From Tetracladium setigerum (taxonomy: Eukaryota > Ascomycota > Leotiomycetes > Helotiales), in the NCBI GenBank assembly GCA_031472005.1, contig PZJY01000008.1, forward strand, positions 2,418,001-2,482,000: a DNA stretch of 64,000 bases. The letters are read 5' to 3'. The position numbers and the translations under genes were made by a program. Numbering within the stretch: position 1 is the stretch's first letter; every line of letters begins with the position of its first letter. Below are positions 47,809 through 60,168 of this stretch, one piece after another. The notes beneath the pieces were generated by a model. It was not told where the DNA came from and ran no database searches. It saw nothing but the letters and a program-made list of their open reading frames with translations.

Positions 47809-50800
47809 ACTCTTGTTGAAGTGAGCAAAGTCGTTCGTTGATATAGCAGAGGTCGCACTAGCTCAAGGGTGGTTGATGGAATCCGTTCTCTGGGTACTGG
47901 AAACTGGGGTAGGGTTCTGTTGAAAAGAGAATTAACAATGAGGGCCACCCGCGGAAACAGAAGAAGAAAGCAGATCAATGGCACTGCCATTTCTCTTTAC
48001 TCATCAGTCTTTCACTTCAATTAGCATGCCTGCTATCATCTCACTTCCCTTGCTTGCCAGTAAAGTCATCTCTTTACTTCCCCTCAGCAATGCGTCTCGA
48101 TTTGCAAGCGCCCGTCTCCACATGCCACTGCATACAACTGTGCAAGACTTCTTAAGTCAATCGGCCCTCATGTGCACCCATCCAAAACATCATTCAAATT
48201 GTATTTTGTGGTTGTTGATTGTTGTTGTGGTTGTCGCTAACCGGAGCGTCAATGTGTTGGAGCTGGACGCGCTCGAGATGTTGATGATGCTCCATCCCCC
48301 GGAACCGGAATTTCTTTGTGCCGGCTCTAGTGAAGACAGAACATCGGCGTTAAAGTTACATGTCCGATCAGCAATTTACATCAGACGAAAAGGGGTTTGT
48401 TTCGCGGCAGTAAGTTTGTTATTTCTTGAAGCAATGCGCAATTGAGACTGCATTTATTTCGTTATGTTTTCTGAATTATGTCTTCCACATGAAGCATGTA
48501 AATGCCTCTAAATTCCGCAGAGATCTCCATTGCTTCATGCTGTACTCTTCCACTCCACGCCACACAATCTAAACCTAGCGAATATCAAAAATGCGAGTTG
48601 TATTGCATAGTTGGATTACAGCCCTAAAACTGGTGGCTTGATGGAGTATCGTCATGATCTCCTCTCACATCTTGGTAAGAAAGGTGTGCTGGGACACTGC
48701 TTGTTGCTTGTTTATCCTTAATTTCGCTGAAAGATGTGTTTGTATTGGTACCAGGCTCCCAGCACTTTTTTTTGCATGGCATGAAAGATCGTTGGTTGGA
48801 TGGTGCTTGCTTCAAGATTCGCACAGACTTACGGTTCCAACTTTCCCTACCAACTTCCAAGAGGAAAAGAAAGATGACGGCAAATTTTACTCCATAGATT
48901 GGGAATCTGAGATTAAGTTCCTTGAAAAAGTTCCGATGATGGGGAGGATCCTTGTGGAAGATTATTCTTTTGCTGATTGCTGATTGCCTTTAGGTGGCTT
49001 GTGGGTTGTCTCGTGCCTTTGTTTTATTTGGTGAGCAGTTTTTTGCTTTTCAACGGAATAAGGCCATGGTGGCACACTTGCGGAACAGGATTTAACTTGA
49101 TGAAGAAGAGAGGCGTGGACTACGGGCAAATACAGTTTAGGTTGACTGTTGAGCGCCATGCGTTGGATGAGGATACAGTCAGGATGAGGGGCAGCAAAAC
49201 GTGGGAGTTAGGTTTGTTGATCGACTAAGGCACTTGAGCCCGTTACGCAAGATGGAGCAGGCGGCAGATACTTCGTGCTACTTGATGTACTTTCCGGTAT
49301 TGCATGCATATTGCGTACACAGGAGTGCTAAAGAAAGTATCCGAGGGAGTACTCTAGGAGATTATTGTGGTTTGCTCTAAAAGGCCGAGAGGATCCCTCG
49401 CTCCCACTCCCTCACAGCTTGGTTGGCTGTTCAATAATGTTCCGTCGATCACCATCGAAGCACTGCTCAACCATCCATCCTGTTGTGCTCTCCTCCGGCT
49501 TCCCAAGAGGTGGGTTTCTGCTTCCCACGACGACAAAACCGCCCCACTCAAACTGCAGCACCAGCAGGCCGTTTCCTACTTTTTTCTCTAACTCTCCAAC
49601 CCACAGACGGATGGGACAGGCATGGTGGTGCTGAGTATGGCTGCTGGATGGTTGGAGTGGCTCTGGTCCAACGGATGACAGGCTCAGGACAGGGAGGAGG
49701 GCATGTACTGTACAGCAGTGGTCCTGCACATTCCTGTACCTCACAGACTTCCGGTCGGATGGTGGCAAGGCTTGAAATAGAAGTGGGCTGAAGAGGAATT
49801 GAGACAGAGAGAGGGAAGGAAGAAGGAAGAGGTGGAGGAGAAGAAACAGAAGGAAAGAAGATGCTAAAGATGTGGAAAATAGCTAGGTATTCTTCGATAT
49901 GGCATTAAGACAATCTATTAATGTTGTCGCATCCATCATGCACCCGATATGAAATGAAACGGCCTCCTTCTGCCTTCTCCTTCTCCCCTTGGTCTCCCCT
50001 TGGTCTCTCCTCTCTCCAGCATTCGAAATGTCCGAAGGTGGGTAGGGGGTGGTGAGCACCTCAGCTGCTTAATTGGCTGGGAGGGAGACCTGTGACCCGA
50101 ATGTGGTGTAGCGGGCATCGAACTGCCAGAAGCCCCTGAAGACGTGCAGCTTGGAAGGGGGAAGAGAGGATAATTACAGTCGAAGGTGCAGCAAGCAAGT
50201 CTGTTCCTGTCTGATTAACTTATTCTTCGAGAGTTCTGTGAATTCTTCCATAACTCCTTTTTTCTCCTTCCTTTGCACACCCGACACGCGAATTGTATCA
50301 CATCTCACATCGCAAAGAAGAGAACAAGAAGGCGATCGCTTATCGTCTCGAGTCGATCCCTCTGCCGCTTTATTACTATTACAAACGACCCCTTCTCCGC
50401 AGAGTAAAGAAAGTGTGTGCTGATTGAGTGAACTTGGTCAAAGCTGTGAATAACATCTCCACCATTTCGTTACTTCGCCTTCGACCTTCAACTTCCTCTC
50501 CTTCTTCTCGCCTTCATTTGCTGCCCTGCGATATCTCTCGCATCGAGACAGCTGAGCTTCATCACCACTTCTTCTTCGCCCCGCCGAACAATCCTTCGCG
50601 GCCTTCCTGCAGACTCTCGACGAGCATCACCGTATTACATCTCGCTGCTTCACGCGACAGCGACCCAGTCCAATTCAATCCATTCCATTCCATTTCGCCT
50701 CGTATAATCGAACCAAGATTGTCGACCTTCTTTCTCCAGACTCACAAGACGATCCTTATTTGCGCCTTCCTACTTGGTCAGACGAGTCGCTTTCTTACCT

Positions 50801-50911
50801 CCACTTTGAACTTCAAGCTTCACCTCTACGAAACTCCCTCTGTCGCGCGAGCAGAAATTACATCTCCACCTTTCCCTGTCTGATCTGCGACCTCCGCATA
50901 CCCAATCGGCC
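47809..50911. other. 3.1 kb gene-poor region and septin leader
   Basis: No convincing gene between 47,990 and 50,240. The small plus-strand ORFs at 48654-49228 have no recognisable features. From about 50,240 to 50,911 the sequence is pyrimidine-rich (CTTC/TCTC words), as expected for the promoter and 5' leader of the septin gene. Confidence 0.5.
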
Positions 50912-52681
50912 ATGGTATCCTCTACCAGACCGCGAACTCCTTCGGGAGGCAATTCGCCTGCTCCAAATGATAAGTTGTCTGCCATTCCAGAAGCCGGAAA
51001 GACCCAACCAGCACTAGCACCGCGACGTTCCAGCCTCGGTCTGCTCCTTCGACGATCCAAATCCGGCGACCTGGGCTCCAAAGGAAGCAAGAAGCAACAA
51101 GCCTTCCTACGCGAGCAGGAACTCGAGAGACAGCGTCGCGACATTCCCAAATCTCCTCCCAAGCTACCAGCCTTGTATAACGGCCTCGCTCCACCACAAT
51201 TGCAGACATTCGGCGGAGAAGATAGACCAGATTCAATCGCCATTGTGAGCAATCGTGCGGGAAACTATCAGCAAGGAAGATCTTCAATGGATCCGCAACG
51301 TGGTGCGGCTGGTATTCCTATCCCTCCGATTCCAGGCCAGAATGGAAACATCCGCAATGGGGGAGATTGGGTTGATCCATACGCGAGGACAGAGAGCATG
51401 ACACATCGTGGGAGGTACAGCTATGCGAGTAGTGCGGTGAGCACGATCAATAGCCCTCGTAGGGTAAGGAGACGCAAGGATCCTACCCCATTCAAGTAAG
51501 TTGTCTCGCTTTGTTTGCATAATTGCAGATCTAACTTGTGATAGCATTCTCATCATTGGCGCTCGTGCATCCGGCAAGACCTCCTTCCTCAACTTCCTCA
51601 AGACTTCTCTCGCCCTTCCGCCAAAAAAGAGCCGCCCCCGTCCTACCGAGCTGGTAGACGACATCTTCGCCCCTCAAAACTCCAGATCCGGCAATTTCGA
51701 ATCACATTACCTGGAAACCGAAATCGACGGCGAGCGAATTGGTCTCACATTATGGGATTCCGAAGGCATGGAAAGAAACCTGGTAGATCTTCAACTCCGT
51801 GAGATGTCGAGTTTCCTAGAAAGTAAATTCGAAGAGACGTTCACCGAGGAGATGAAAGTCGTGCGAGCACCCGGCGTGCAAGATACTCACATCCACTGCG
51901 CATTCTTAATTCTCGACCCTGTCCGCCTGGACCAAAACCTCGCAGCCGCAGCCAAAAATGCCGCTTCCAACAATGGCATCTCGAATGGCAATGGTACAAA
52001 CGGCAAATATGCACCTAAAGCACGTGTCCTCGGTGGTCTGGACGAAGATCTTGACCTCCAAGTCCTCCGCGCCCTGCAAGGAAAGACAACCGTCGTGCCT
52101 GTCATCTCAAAAGCCGATACTATCACCACAGCACATATGGCATACCTTAAGAAGCAAGTTTCGGATTCCCTTCGCAAAGCCAATCTCGACCCGTTGGAAG
52201 CTCTGGGTTTGGATGATTTCGACGACGGTGGCAGGGATTCTCCATCCAGGATTGATGAGCGCGATGAAAATGAATCAGACTCTCAAAATGGCGACGTAGA
52301 TCTCCCCATCCAATCCCCCTCCTCCCGAACGCTTCCTCGCCCAACTCAAAACGTCTCTCCTCCTCTGGCTCTGTCCGCCGTCATCGTCGCACACCTTCAT
52401 CCTCATCAACTCAAGATTCAAATGACACCCCATACCTTCCACTCTCCATCATCTCGCCGGATATTTATGAACCTGGTGTGATTGGTCGCGCGTTTCCGTG
52501 GGGCTTCGCAGATCCGATGAATGTAGATCATTGTGATTTCGTGAAGCTGAAGGAGGCCGTCTTCAGTGAATGGAGGGGTGAATTGAGGGAGGCAAGTAGG
52601 GAGTTGTGGTATGAGGGCTGGAGGACTAGTCGTTTGAAGGTTAGAGGACCGCCGCAGGTTGGGAATGGCGTGAGGAGGTAG
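50912..52681 (+). CDS. septin, AspE-like, with long N-terminal extension; frameshifted
   Basis: Exons 50912-51495 and 51545-52681. A low-complexity N-terminal extension of about 194 residues (with APRRSSLGLLLRRSKSG) precedes a septin GTPase domain: G1 GARASGKTS, G3 LTLWDSEGME, G4 VISKADT. The septin unique region FPWGFADPMNVDHCDFVKLK runs into the C-terminal ELWYEGWRTSRL. The frame is lost at a run of five Cs (52315-52319). The literal frame ends at 52481, while the conserved C-terminus continues one frame over from PNSKRLSSSGSVRRHRR to the stop at 52681; one extra C repairs it. The degenerate G domain and absence of a coiled coil fit the filamentous-fungus-specific AspE group. Role: cortical scaffold at septa and growth sites. 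Confidence 0.85.
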
Positions 52682-54228
52682 GAGGGGGGGTTAAGAGCCA
52701 CAGATCGGATTGCTTGAATGATTTGTGGTGTCTGTGTATGAAGGAGAGCAGAGGAGGTGGTGAAGAAAAGTGAGCAATGCTGATACCGATACCGATACGA
52801 TACGACCTGTTTAACAACCAACACCCCTTCCAAAAAGGAAATCAAAGATTGATGGGCATCTGGGCTGGACTTGGCTGGACTTTATATTACTTTGGCTGGG
52901 ACTACTTGCTTACTACTTACTGGACATTCCGGGAAGGGAAAGATTTGAGAAAAACATTTTTCTCTCTCTCTCTCCTGTTTCTGGAGGCATATTGATTGGT
53001 TTTTCTTTTCTTGCTTTTTCCCCTTTGAGCGAGTTTTTTTCTTTTCTTTTGTTGAGTGCGCTCTTCGATTCTTGTTGATGATGGTGTGTATAGGAGAGGA
53101 GGGTGTGGGGAGGGATGAGAGGATATGAGGAGTAGGAAGGGGTAGAAAGAGTGGAAGACTGGAAGAAGGGAGTACGACGCATAGTAAAGTGGATGGGATG
53201 TGACATTATGGGGTGGGTGGGAGATAAGATATGCAGGGTGAAGAGTTGAGAAGAGAAGTAGAGAGCGTGGAAGTGCAGGCGCAAAAGAATGAGCGCATGG
53301 CGGGATTTTTCTGTTGCTCTTTTTACTGATAACTATTATCATTACAAATACCAAATTTCTTTTCTCCTCTTATACCTTGACTTTTTTCTGGATATGTGAG
53401 GTGTGGTGATGAGGTGTAGTGGTGAGGTGTGTGTTTGGGGTATTTGGAGTATTTGAGGTGTTTGGATGTATGGTGGAAAGCTATAGGTATGGATGAAATT
53501 TGAGGGCAAGTTTTCCAAGAAAATAATATCATCCATCGCTTATCCTTTCTATCTGCGCGTTAGATGGATAAGTAGATAGGTAGATAAATGATTAGGGTTG
53601 GATTTGGAGATGGAACTTCAGACGACGTTGGAAGTTGGAGTGTGGAGTTTTGGGGTCCTTGATTAAGCGAGGATGTTTGTTTACTTTCTTACCGACTCAC
53701 TCACCGACTCATCTATCCACCCATCCACTCACGCCTTAACGCAAGACACAGGTGAAAGAAGGGGTTAATAAATCCAAGCTAAATATCTGTAAAAAAAAAG
53801 CATTAGTGATGAAACTGTCAGTGGAGTTTGCCATGATGCCCTTCATTGGGCTTCTGACCTAATTTCTTTTTTTCATTATACCTGTACGAGATAGAGTTGA
53901 GAATTGGGAGTTGAGAGTTGCTGGGTTAATGAAAAGAGTTAATTGTTTTACCAATCAGTCAACGACAATTCCGATGACCCAAAACAACCAGCCATTGAAA
54001 CATCGCTCTCTTATGGCTTCCACTTCTGTTTACCAGAATCTGGTTTCCATTGATTGTAAATCTGTAATTTGTATCTTTCACAGAATTTAAAAAGACATGA
54101 ACGAGGAGAGCCTTGCACTGGCAGGCACGGTTTTTGGGGCTTGCGTTTTTTGATTGATGATGAGGGTATGAACGGGTTGGGAGATGGAATGGGATGGAGA
54201 TCAGAAGATGAGTAGTTTGAGTCAGTCT
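52682..54228. other. intergenic region
   Basis: No gene seen. Contains G/A-rich simple sequence (53,090-53,290) and GGTGTGGTGATGAGGTGTAG-like repeats (53,395-53,470). Confidence 0.5.
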
Positions 54229-54970
54229 TTGAGAGAATTCGAACACCTTCAATTATATTAAAATTCTGAGCATATGGGACGCTCTGCTTCCGCTCTCTAC
54301 CAAAACCCCTTTCATTCCATCACCTCCATATCTTTCACCGACTATGTAGCATACATTAAAGCTTGGCGAGGACGTACTTGCTATCAGAACATAGACAACA
54401 AACACGTTGCACAGGCAGGTCAGTTAAACAGATTTCGGACACTTCAAGGGCGACGCTAAACCTAATGATGTAAAGGGCCTGGCCTCCACCCTCTACGAAT
54501 CTCTTCATCCTATTGGGCTGCAGGTAACAACATTTCTACTTCGAGGCTTGAAAAATACGCGAACCTATTGCGTCAGCTACACGCTAGAGCCTGATATTCA
54601 CCTAGCTCTAGGCTTTTCTCGGTCTTATGCAGAACCGACGTCCAATTATGTAGTGGAGCAGGGCGAGAGTGGCGAGTATGTCGTGGACTAGTAATTTTTA
54701 ACAGTTCCGGCCGTCAGTTAAGTAGATTTCACACACCATTTGCTCGGTGTCACGGAGTGGAAATCATAAGCATGGCCTCCAATTTTTATGAGACTCGATT
54801 TTTACTGGCTGCACTGACGACATTTAGCCGCGCACTCAAGCTGTTGGGGTGGTCTTTAGGATATGGGAAAGTGAAATGTTGTGCGGGTAGGTTGGTTGAG
54901 TAGATTTTTGACACTTTTTTTCGGTCCACTGGGGTGACCCAAAGTTCTGGCCTCCACCCTCCCCAGGACT
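54229..54970. repeat. second cluster of the 29.7-33.3 kb repeat family (divergent subtype)
   Basis: Four degenerate cores (GAGAATTCGAACACCTT at about 54232, CAGATTTCGGACACTTC at about 54430, AGATTTCACACACC at about 54723, AGATTTTTGACACTTTTTTT at about 54902) each lie tens to about 250 bases before GGCCTCCA at 54481, 54774 and 54950. Two of those three continue as GGCCTCCACCCT. The order core - variable - GGCCTCCACCCT is the same as in the main array, but GAGCCGCAT is absent. Confidence 0.6.
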
Positions 54971-55781
54971 CCTTATTTAATTGGCTATGTGTCCGACATC
55001 CAGCCATGAAAGGAGGGGACATAACGTCTGTCCCTGTGTCCCGAGACGCACTGTGTCACGAGACAGATCTTTGGTTTTGGAACTATAAATCCTTTTTAGC
55101 AAGTCTACGAAGTTGTTATTAATATATTACTTTCTTTAATTACTTCTTCCTAGGGAGACCACTTAGTAATAAAGAAAAGACTTTATTAAGCTGTTCCCCT
55201 GTTTAATCGCGACCACTAAAGTCTTTTCAAAACTCGGAGTACTTAAGGAAATGTCTTATAACGAAAGAATATAGCTCTAAATTTTAAAGAAGCCCAGAGA
55301 GGAAAAGAATGCAGTCCGGGAGTTTCGCCGTTGCGAGGAGAGGCCATATGTTTCAGTGCTTAGTAATACGCATACTACGCCTGGATTCGCTGTATTTTTC
55401 TTAGCCAAAATTCTCAAGCGTGATCACGTGTAGCGTACGCGTTTTGCGGAAGCTACCGATAGCAGCTGGTGCTTAGTGCGCCATCTCTCGTCTCCTCTGT
55501 ATTCCCATCGCGAGGGCAGGGTAATACTGTATGAGCGTAAGTCATACCGTGGAAGCGGTGATGGACAATAGCTGCAAGAGTAAGGCGGAGAGGGACAACG
55601 TCAACTTCACCAAGCTTAGAGGGAATAAAAGGTATAGACGAACTTATATATCTCTATTGTATAACGGCTAGTAAGAACATGCTTAGGAAAAGCGCGAATT
55701 TAATAGGTTACTCGTGTAAGAACTACATGCCATATCTCCGTTTGTTAAATTACATCAACCTCCGTCGTCAGATTATATCAG
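54971..55781. other. TA-rich degenerate stretch
   Basis: Rich in TAA/TAG/TTA words and stops in all frames, with a drop in base quality of any coding signal. It is similar in texture to 19.7-20.1 kb. Probably repeat-derived and mutated; no element recognised. Confidence 0.45.
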
Positions 55782-56348
55782 CTAAGCCAACGCCGCATGA
55801 AATGCGAGAACTCCGTCAACATTAACCGGAGAGATATAAAAATATTCGCGAAGGATATTCTCCGCATTAAAGCCGTCGCTATTAACTGTTATACGCCGTA
55901 TATTAGGGTGATAGTAGAGATCGCGGAAAGTTATGCCGCAGGAAGGGGTAGCTGACTCGTCCAGCACAGCAGTACTATGTATAGCCATCGGCTCCAATAG
56001 GGCTAGCCAGAACGTTCTCAGTATCGCCCCCCAAGCTGTTACTATGGCCGTTGCTGCCCCCGTCGCCGCGCCTACAGTCATTGCTGTTCCTAGTGTGGCG
56101 CCGGTAGCGCCAGTAGCCGCTGTTACGAAGGTCGAAATTCCGGCTCCGGCCACTGCAATGCCATAATAAAGTCGAGCATCTCTGGACGTACGCCCAAGTC
56201 GCCTCCGCGATGAACAGTAAGTTATGTTCCTTTGTCTGCTATCCCATATTTTCTGCTGTTCCTCCCTTATCCCAGACTTTAGCGGTAGGTCAATATCCAG
56301 CTTTCTCGGCTCAGTTAAAGTGGGAACTCGAGTTACTATCGTTACTGA
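55782..56348 (-). CDS. orphan ORF with Gly/Ala-rich hydrophobic region (start not found)
   Basis: A minus-strand frame is open for 189 codons from 56348 to a stop at 55782, but it lacks an initiator in its first part; the first exon is missing or upstream. It begins with a charged region (KSGIREEQQKIWDSRQRN), then a Gly/Ala/Thr-rich hydrophobic segment (VTAATGATGATLGTAMTVGA), then a soluble C-terminus (FRDLYYHPNIRRITVNSDGF, DGVLAFHAALA). The frame stays open in an otherwise stop-rich neighbourhood, which supports selection. No domain recognised. It is on the same strand as the DUF6536 gene, 98 bases beyond its stop codon. Confidence 0.45.
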   Translation of the reverse strand, partial: SVTIVTRVPTLTEPRKLDIDLPLKSGIREEQQKIWDSRQRNITYCSSRRRLGRTSRDARLYYGIAVAGAGISTFVTAATGATGATLGTAMTVGAATGAATAIVTAWGAILRTFWLALLEPMAIHSTAVLDESATPSCGITFRDLYYHPNIRRITVNSDGFNAENILREYFYISPVNVDGVLAFHAALA

Positions 56349-56445
56349 TTATATGAAGATAATGATTTAAGGACGTAACCATACTAACAACAAGATTCTT
56401 CGACAGCTGCGATACATTCTCCTTCTTCCTTAATCCTGTTTCAAG

Positions 56446-58654
56446 CTAAGCCCCCGCATAAAAATGACCTTCCACTGGCTCTGTGACCTCCGAGCTACTG
56501 AAACAACAATGGCCAACATCGGCCCCAGTATCAACATCAACGGCACCCCATTTCAACGGTAGTAGAGACGCTGAAGCAACTTGAGGCACTTGGTGGCATG
56601 CTGCACTGATTGCGGCGCTGCAATTGCCTACGAGAGGCATACCAGATGAATATCGACGAAACCCAAGGAGGAAACTGACTAGGAGAGCAAAGCCTCCGAC
56701 AGTTATCGAACAAATAATAGCGATACAGGAGAATCCTACTTTCAACAAAGATGCCCCCTCATCCACATATCCTTCATCATCATAAACAGTGACAAGTGCC
56801 AAAAAGAGTGATTGAGACATCAACCAATGCAGGGTGCCAGACAGCAACATCAAAGGCTTCGTATAATTATAAATTAGCTGCCTTCGTTCTGCCTTGAATA
56901 TACTTCTGGTTTGGGGACATGGGGAACTTACTACTGCGTATCTATATGGAAGTTGAAGATAGTATGTTGCACGCTGATCACCCCTTGGGTCGGTGACTCG
57001 TAATGGTTTCCGATGATAGGCAAAGTTGCTCCATTCCTTGGCACTCAAGTAGCAGGTGAACAGCCCGTTGTAAAATACATACACAAATGAGAGCACGGCT
57101 TGCGGGATATTGGCGAAAAGAACGGTACCTATAAGGCCACCAAGATTGAGGTACTGTATTACTGATGAACCACGGACGGATCCAAAGCCAAGGGAGTATA
57201 GGACTGGTAACGATTTGATATCCAGTTGCACTATTCCCAATGACAAACACCATATTGCAACACCTATAGCAGAAAGGCATCTTTCCAAGGTTAGCCAAGA
57301 CAAGATGTGAAAATACCGATCAGCTTACAATATATTGCAGGTTAACCAGCGCTTGGCGCTAACAGCGTTAAACCAAAAATACCTCTTGGGAATCCATCGC
57401 TTTGGGGGCGGCATCCTCCAGTTTTGCTTGCCTTCGAGAAAGTTCTTCCTTGTACTAAGGCAAATACCTACTGTAGTAGGATCTGGATAGTTGAGGAAAG
57501 ATGTAATAGCATCACCCAACGTTACCAAGGTTGGCGTTCTGAACTTCAAAAGGACAACTATCATGATTCCTAGCTTGACGGCATTCGCGCTAATGACAAC
57601 TATCATGATAACCAAGCTAAAGTTCAGACTGCATTTTTCTGGGAGAATCTCGACTAAGCAATAGAGAATCCGGCTATCATCGTATGCCCAATCAGCCGCT
57701 GTATTTATTGCAATCTGCAATGTGCAAGGAGCGGACCGTTTTTCCGGGCGATATGGAATAGGACTGTAGTCTCCGCTGCAGATCCAGAAATAAGGAATTT
57801 GATAGTCGACATCCCAAGGCCAGACCGTCATGACACCACCATTGCCAGTGTAGTTGACAGGGTTCTCGGTGACCAGGAGAACACTTCCAAATTTACTGAC
57901 ATAATTCGAAGCGTACGCAGTCATGCATTCCTTTGGATTATATTTCACCAATCTCCCATCCAATGCAGCTCTATGCATTACCTCTACCTGTGTCGACTGA
58001 CGGCCACGAAAACGATCTTTAATTGAAATCGGACCCAGAAAGTTTGGCTGGACTATTATGACGTTGTACGCGTTGGTTGACAGTGATTGAAAAACAGCAC
58101 TATTGTACCTACGAGTCGTATGGGTTAGAAGCGGAAGACAAATACGCAACGAACAGAGGCTAGAGGGCAGTTCACAGACTTACATGAGGTGTAATGGGAG
58201 CGAGCTGACAGCCAAGACTACCCAAAATAGGATCCGTACTTTCTTTATCCATCTGAGGTTTCTAAAGCTTGGAATTCCTATATCCAGCCATTTGGACCTC
58301 TGATGGGCTGAATCAACTTCCTGCCGAGTTGGGCTGGTAAGAACTTGCATCGTGTCTGAATACCATGAGAACGGCGCAGCATATGGGGTGTTTTATGGGT
58401 TTCTCACAGTTGCTCGCACTGAGTAGTACCGTACTCATGATGTTGATGACCATATGGATCCAGAAGCTCATCTTAGCAGTCGTTGTGCAACTTCCGATAT
58501 ACAGCGAGGCAAGCCCATCACGAACGTTGTAACGTGCAGCAGCCCAAACAGTTACCGCAATATTCAAAGTACAAACAGCGGCAACCATAAACGTGCACAG
58601 GAGTACACCACCTTTCCATCCCGAAAATGATCTGCTTTTGCGATAACTTGCCAT
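56446..58654 (-). CDS. DUF6536-family polytopic membrane protein
   Basis: Five exons on the minus strand: 58654-58408, 58355-58184, 58108-57329, 57280-56932 and 56856-56446, giving 652 residues with all phases consistent. It begins MASYRKSRSFSGWKGGVLLC. ASLYIGSCTTTAKMSFWIH, NYTMQVLTSPTRQEVDSAHQ, SKWLDIGIPSFRNLRWI and PLHLMYNSAVFQSL are the hallmarks of the fungal DUF6536 family. About seven more TM segments, ATYYLQLPYRYAVPLMLLSG and ISAACH complete it. Two acceptors are AAG (introns 57281-57328 and 56857-56931), each required to keep frame and family motifs. Function of the family is unknown; a plasma-membrane role is inferred. Confidence 0.88.
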
Positions 58655-60168
58655 TCTGCCGTGGGGAAGTTCAGTTAGCCATCGAATGTTTATTTTGAGG
58701 GTTTGGACGTGACGCTTGTGATCAGATTCATATTTATTCACTGGGTGAGAAATAACCCACTTGTCTAAATCTTGCCAACTATTTTATCGCTTCTGCAAGC
58801 AGGGGTTTCTAGTTTTTACCTAGTCTATCGAGTTAGCTTTTGCGTGTTCTTCTTTATTTCGCAGAGTTTTGGGACCTTGGATTTGCTGTCACTGTCACGT
58901 CCTGTAGCAGTTACACATAACAGATTATCTGAAGGAAAAATCCAAGAAAGTAATTCAGGCTGGACAAAAAGTTCTTCCAAACTTATCCCATTGTCGTCCC
59001 ATTCAGCTCAAAGCCACAGAACTAAACTTTCCTCATCAAGTTTTGAGGCTGCATATTGGGCGCTTCAAGCAATTTCCGGATCGGGTGTTTACTGTATAAA
59101 CGCTTCACATTTTGAACCATTTATGTTACATGTAGTAATTGGGCTGGCTGTTCAGCCAACCCAGCCAGCCGGAGGTTTCAGCCAATTCAAGTCTGTAGCA
59201 GTAGGGGATGCTCGGTATTGCTCATGTCTAGGCGGACACGCTACTAGTCATTATTAATCACATCTCAGATTTGTTGAAGACCAAAGAGAATTGTAAGATC
59301 CCCGCGACTGTAGTTATGTAGTACATAGCGAGAGGTGGACGATCTCGAGAAATTGGAAGGCGCTCCTATCGCATGTTGGAAAGCTGGACTCGATCCGCGA
59401 GGGCCCGCTTTAGGTGCGACGCGCTCTACACTGTGCAGTCTTATATCTGGAACGGGAAGGTCGTTTGGGGTCATGGACTTCGGTTTGCGCAGGATCGGGC
59501 TGATGACAGGCCTGATTTTCCATTGCTGGTTCTCGGGGATCGCGTGGTGAACCCACCAAAAACGGTAAAACCCTTCGTCCTATCGGCTACTTTAATGGGA
59601 ATGAGTGATGCGAAATCATGGTTAATTAATGGGATTTAAATTCTAACGTTAGAATCGATTTTTTTAATGAAGGAGTGGTAAGTATTGTGACTATTGTTCT
59701 AATGTTTGACTACCTGCCCAGCGTTAATAACCGTTCCGGGAATTTCGCTTCTCACTCACTACCCGCACTCACTTAGGGTGTAGATATCCTACACATGTCT
59801 AGCTATGCACTCAAGACGAACAAGCATCAGAACACGTACGGTATATGCATGGACAAATGTGCAGTCAGGTCAGTCAAGAAGCAGATTTCTAACACGTTCT
59901 GAAAAATACGCAGGGGAAATAACTGCTGCGAGCTGGCGCCCTCCACCCTCAACAAACTCTTGGCTATGTGCCCTGTACCGAATGTCGAAAATGCACTGAA
60001 GCTGGGTGAGAGTCGTCCCTCTGCAGCCTGTCTTTGTGATTTGGGTTAGAGGATGATGCTTGGTATGAGTGAGCGGGGGGAGAACGAGAGAAGAAAACAG
60101 AGAGAATGATTTCAAAACAATAATTTATCCATTTTCAAATTCAAATTCCAACAATTATCATTACTTAC
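58655..60168. other. 1.5 kb intergenic region
   Basis: Upstream of the DUF6536 gene and downstream of the carotenoid oxygenase. Small plus-strand ORFs (for example 59373-59639) have no recognisable features. Nothing else seen. Confidence 0.5.

Noticed and set aside
49354..49791. Overlapping ORFs on both strands upstream of the septin gene
   Set aside because: Mutual antisense readings without codon character or motifs.
52478..52681. Separate small gene after the septin
   Set aside because: Its sequence is the conserved septin C-terminus displaced by the frame break at 52315-52319.
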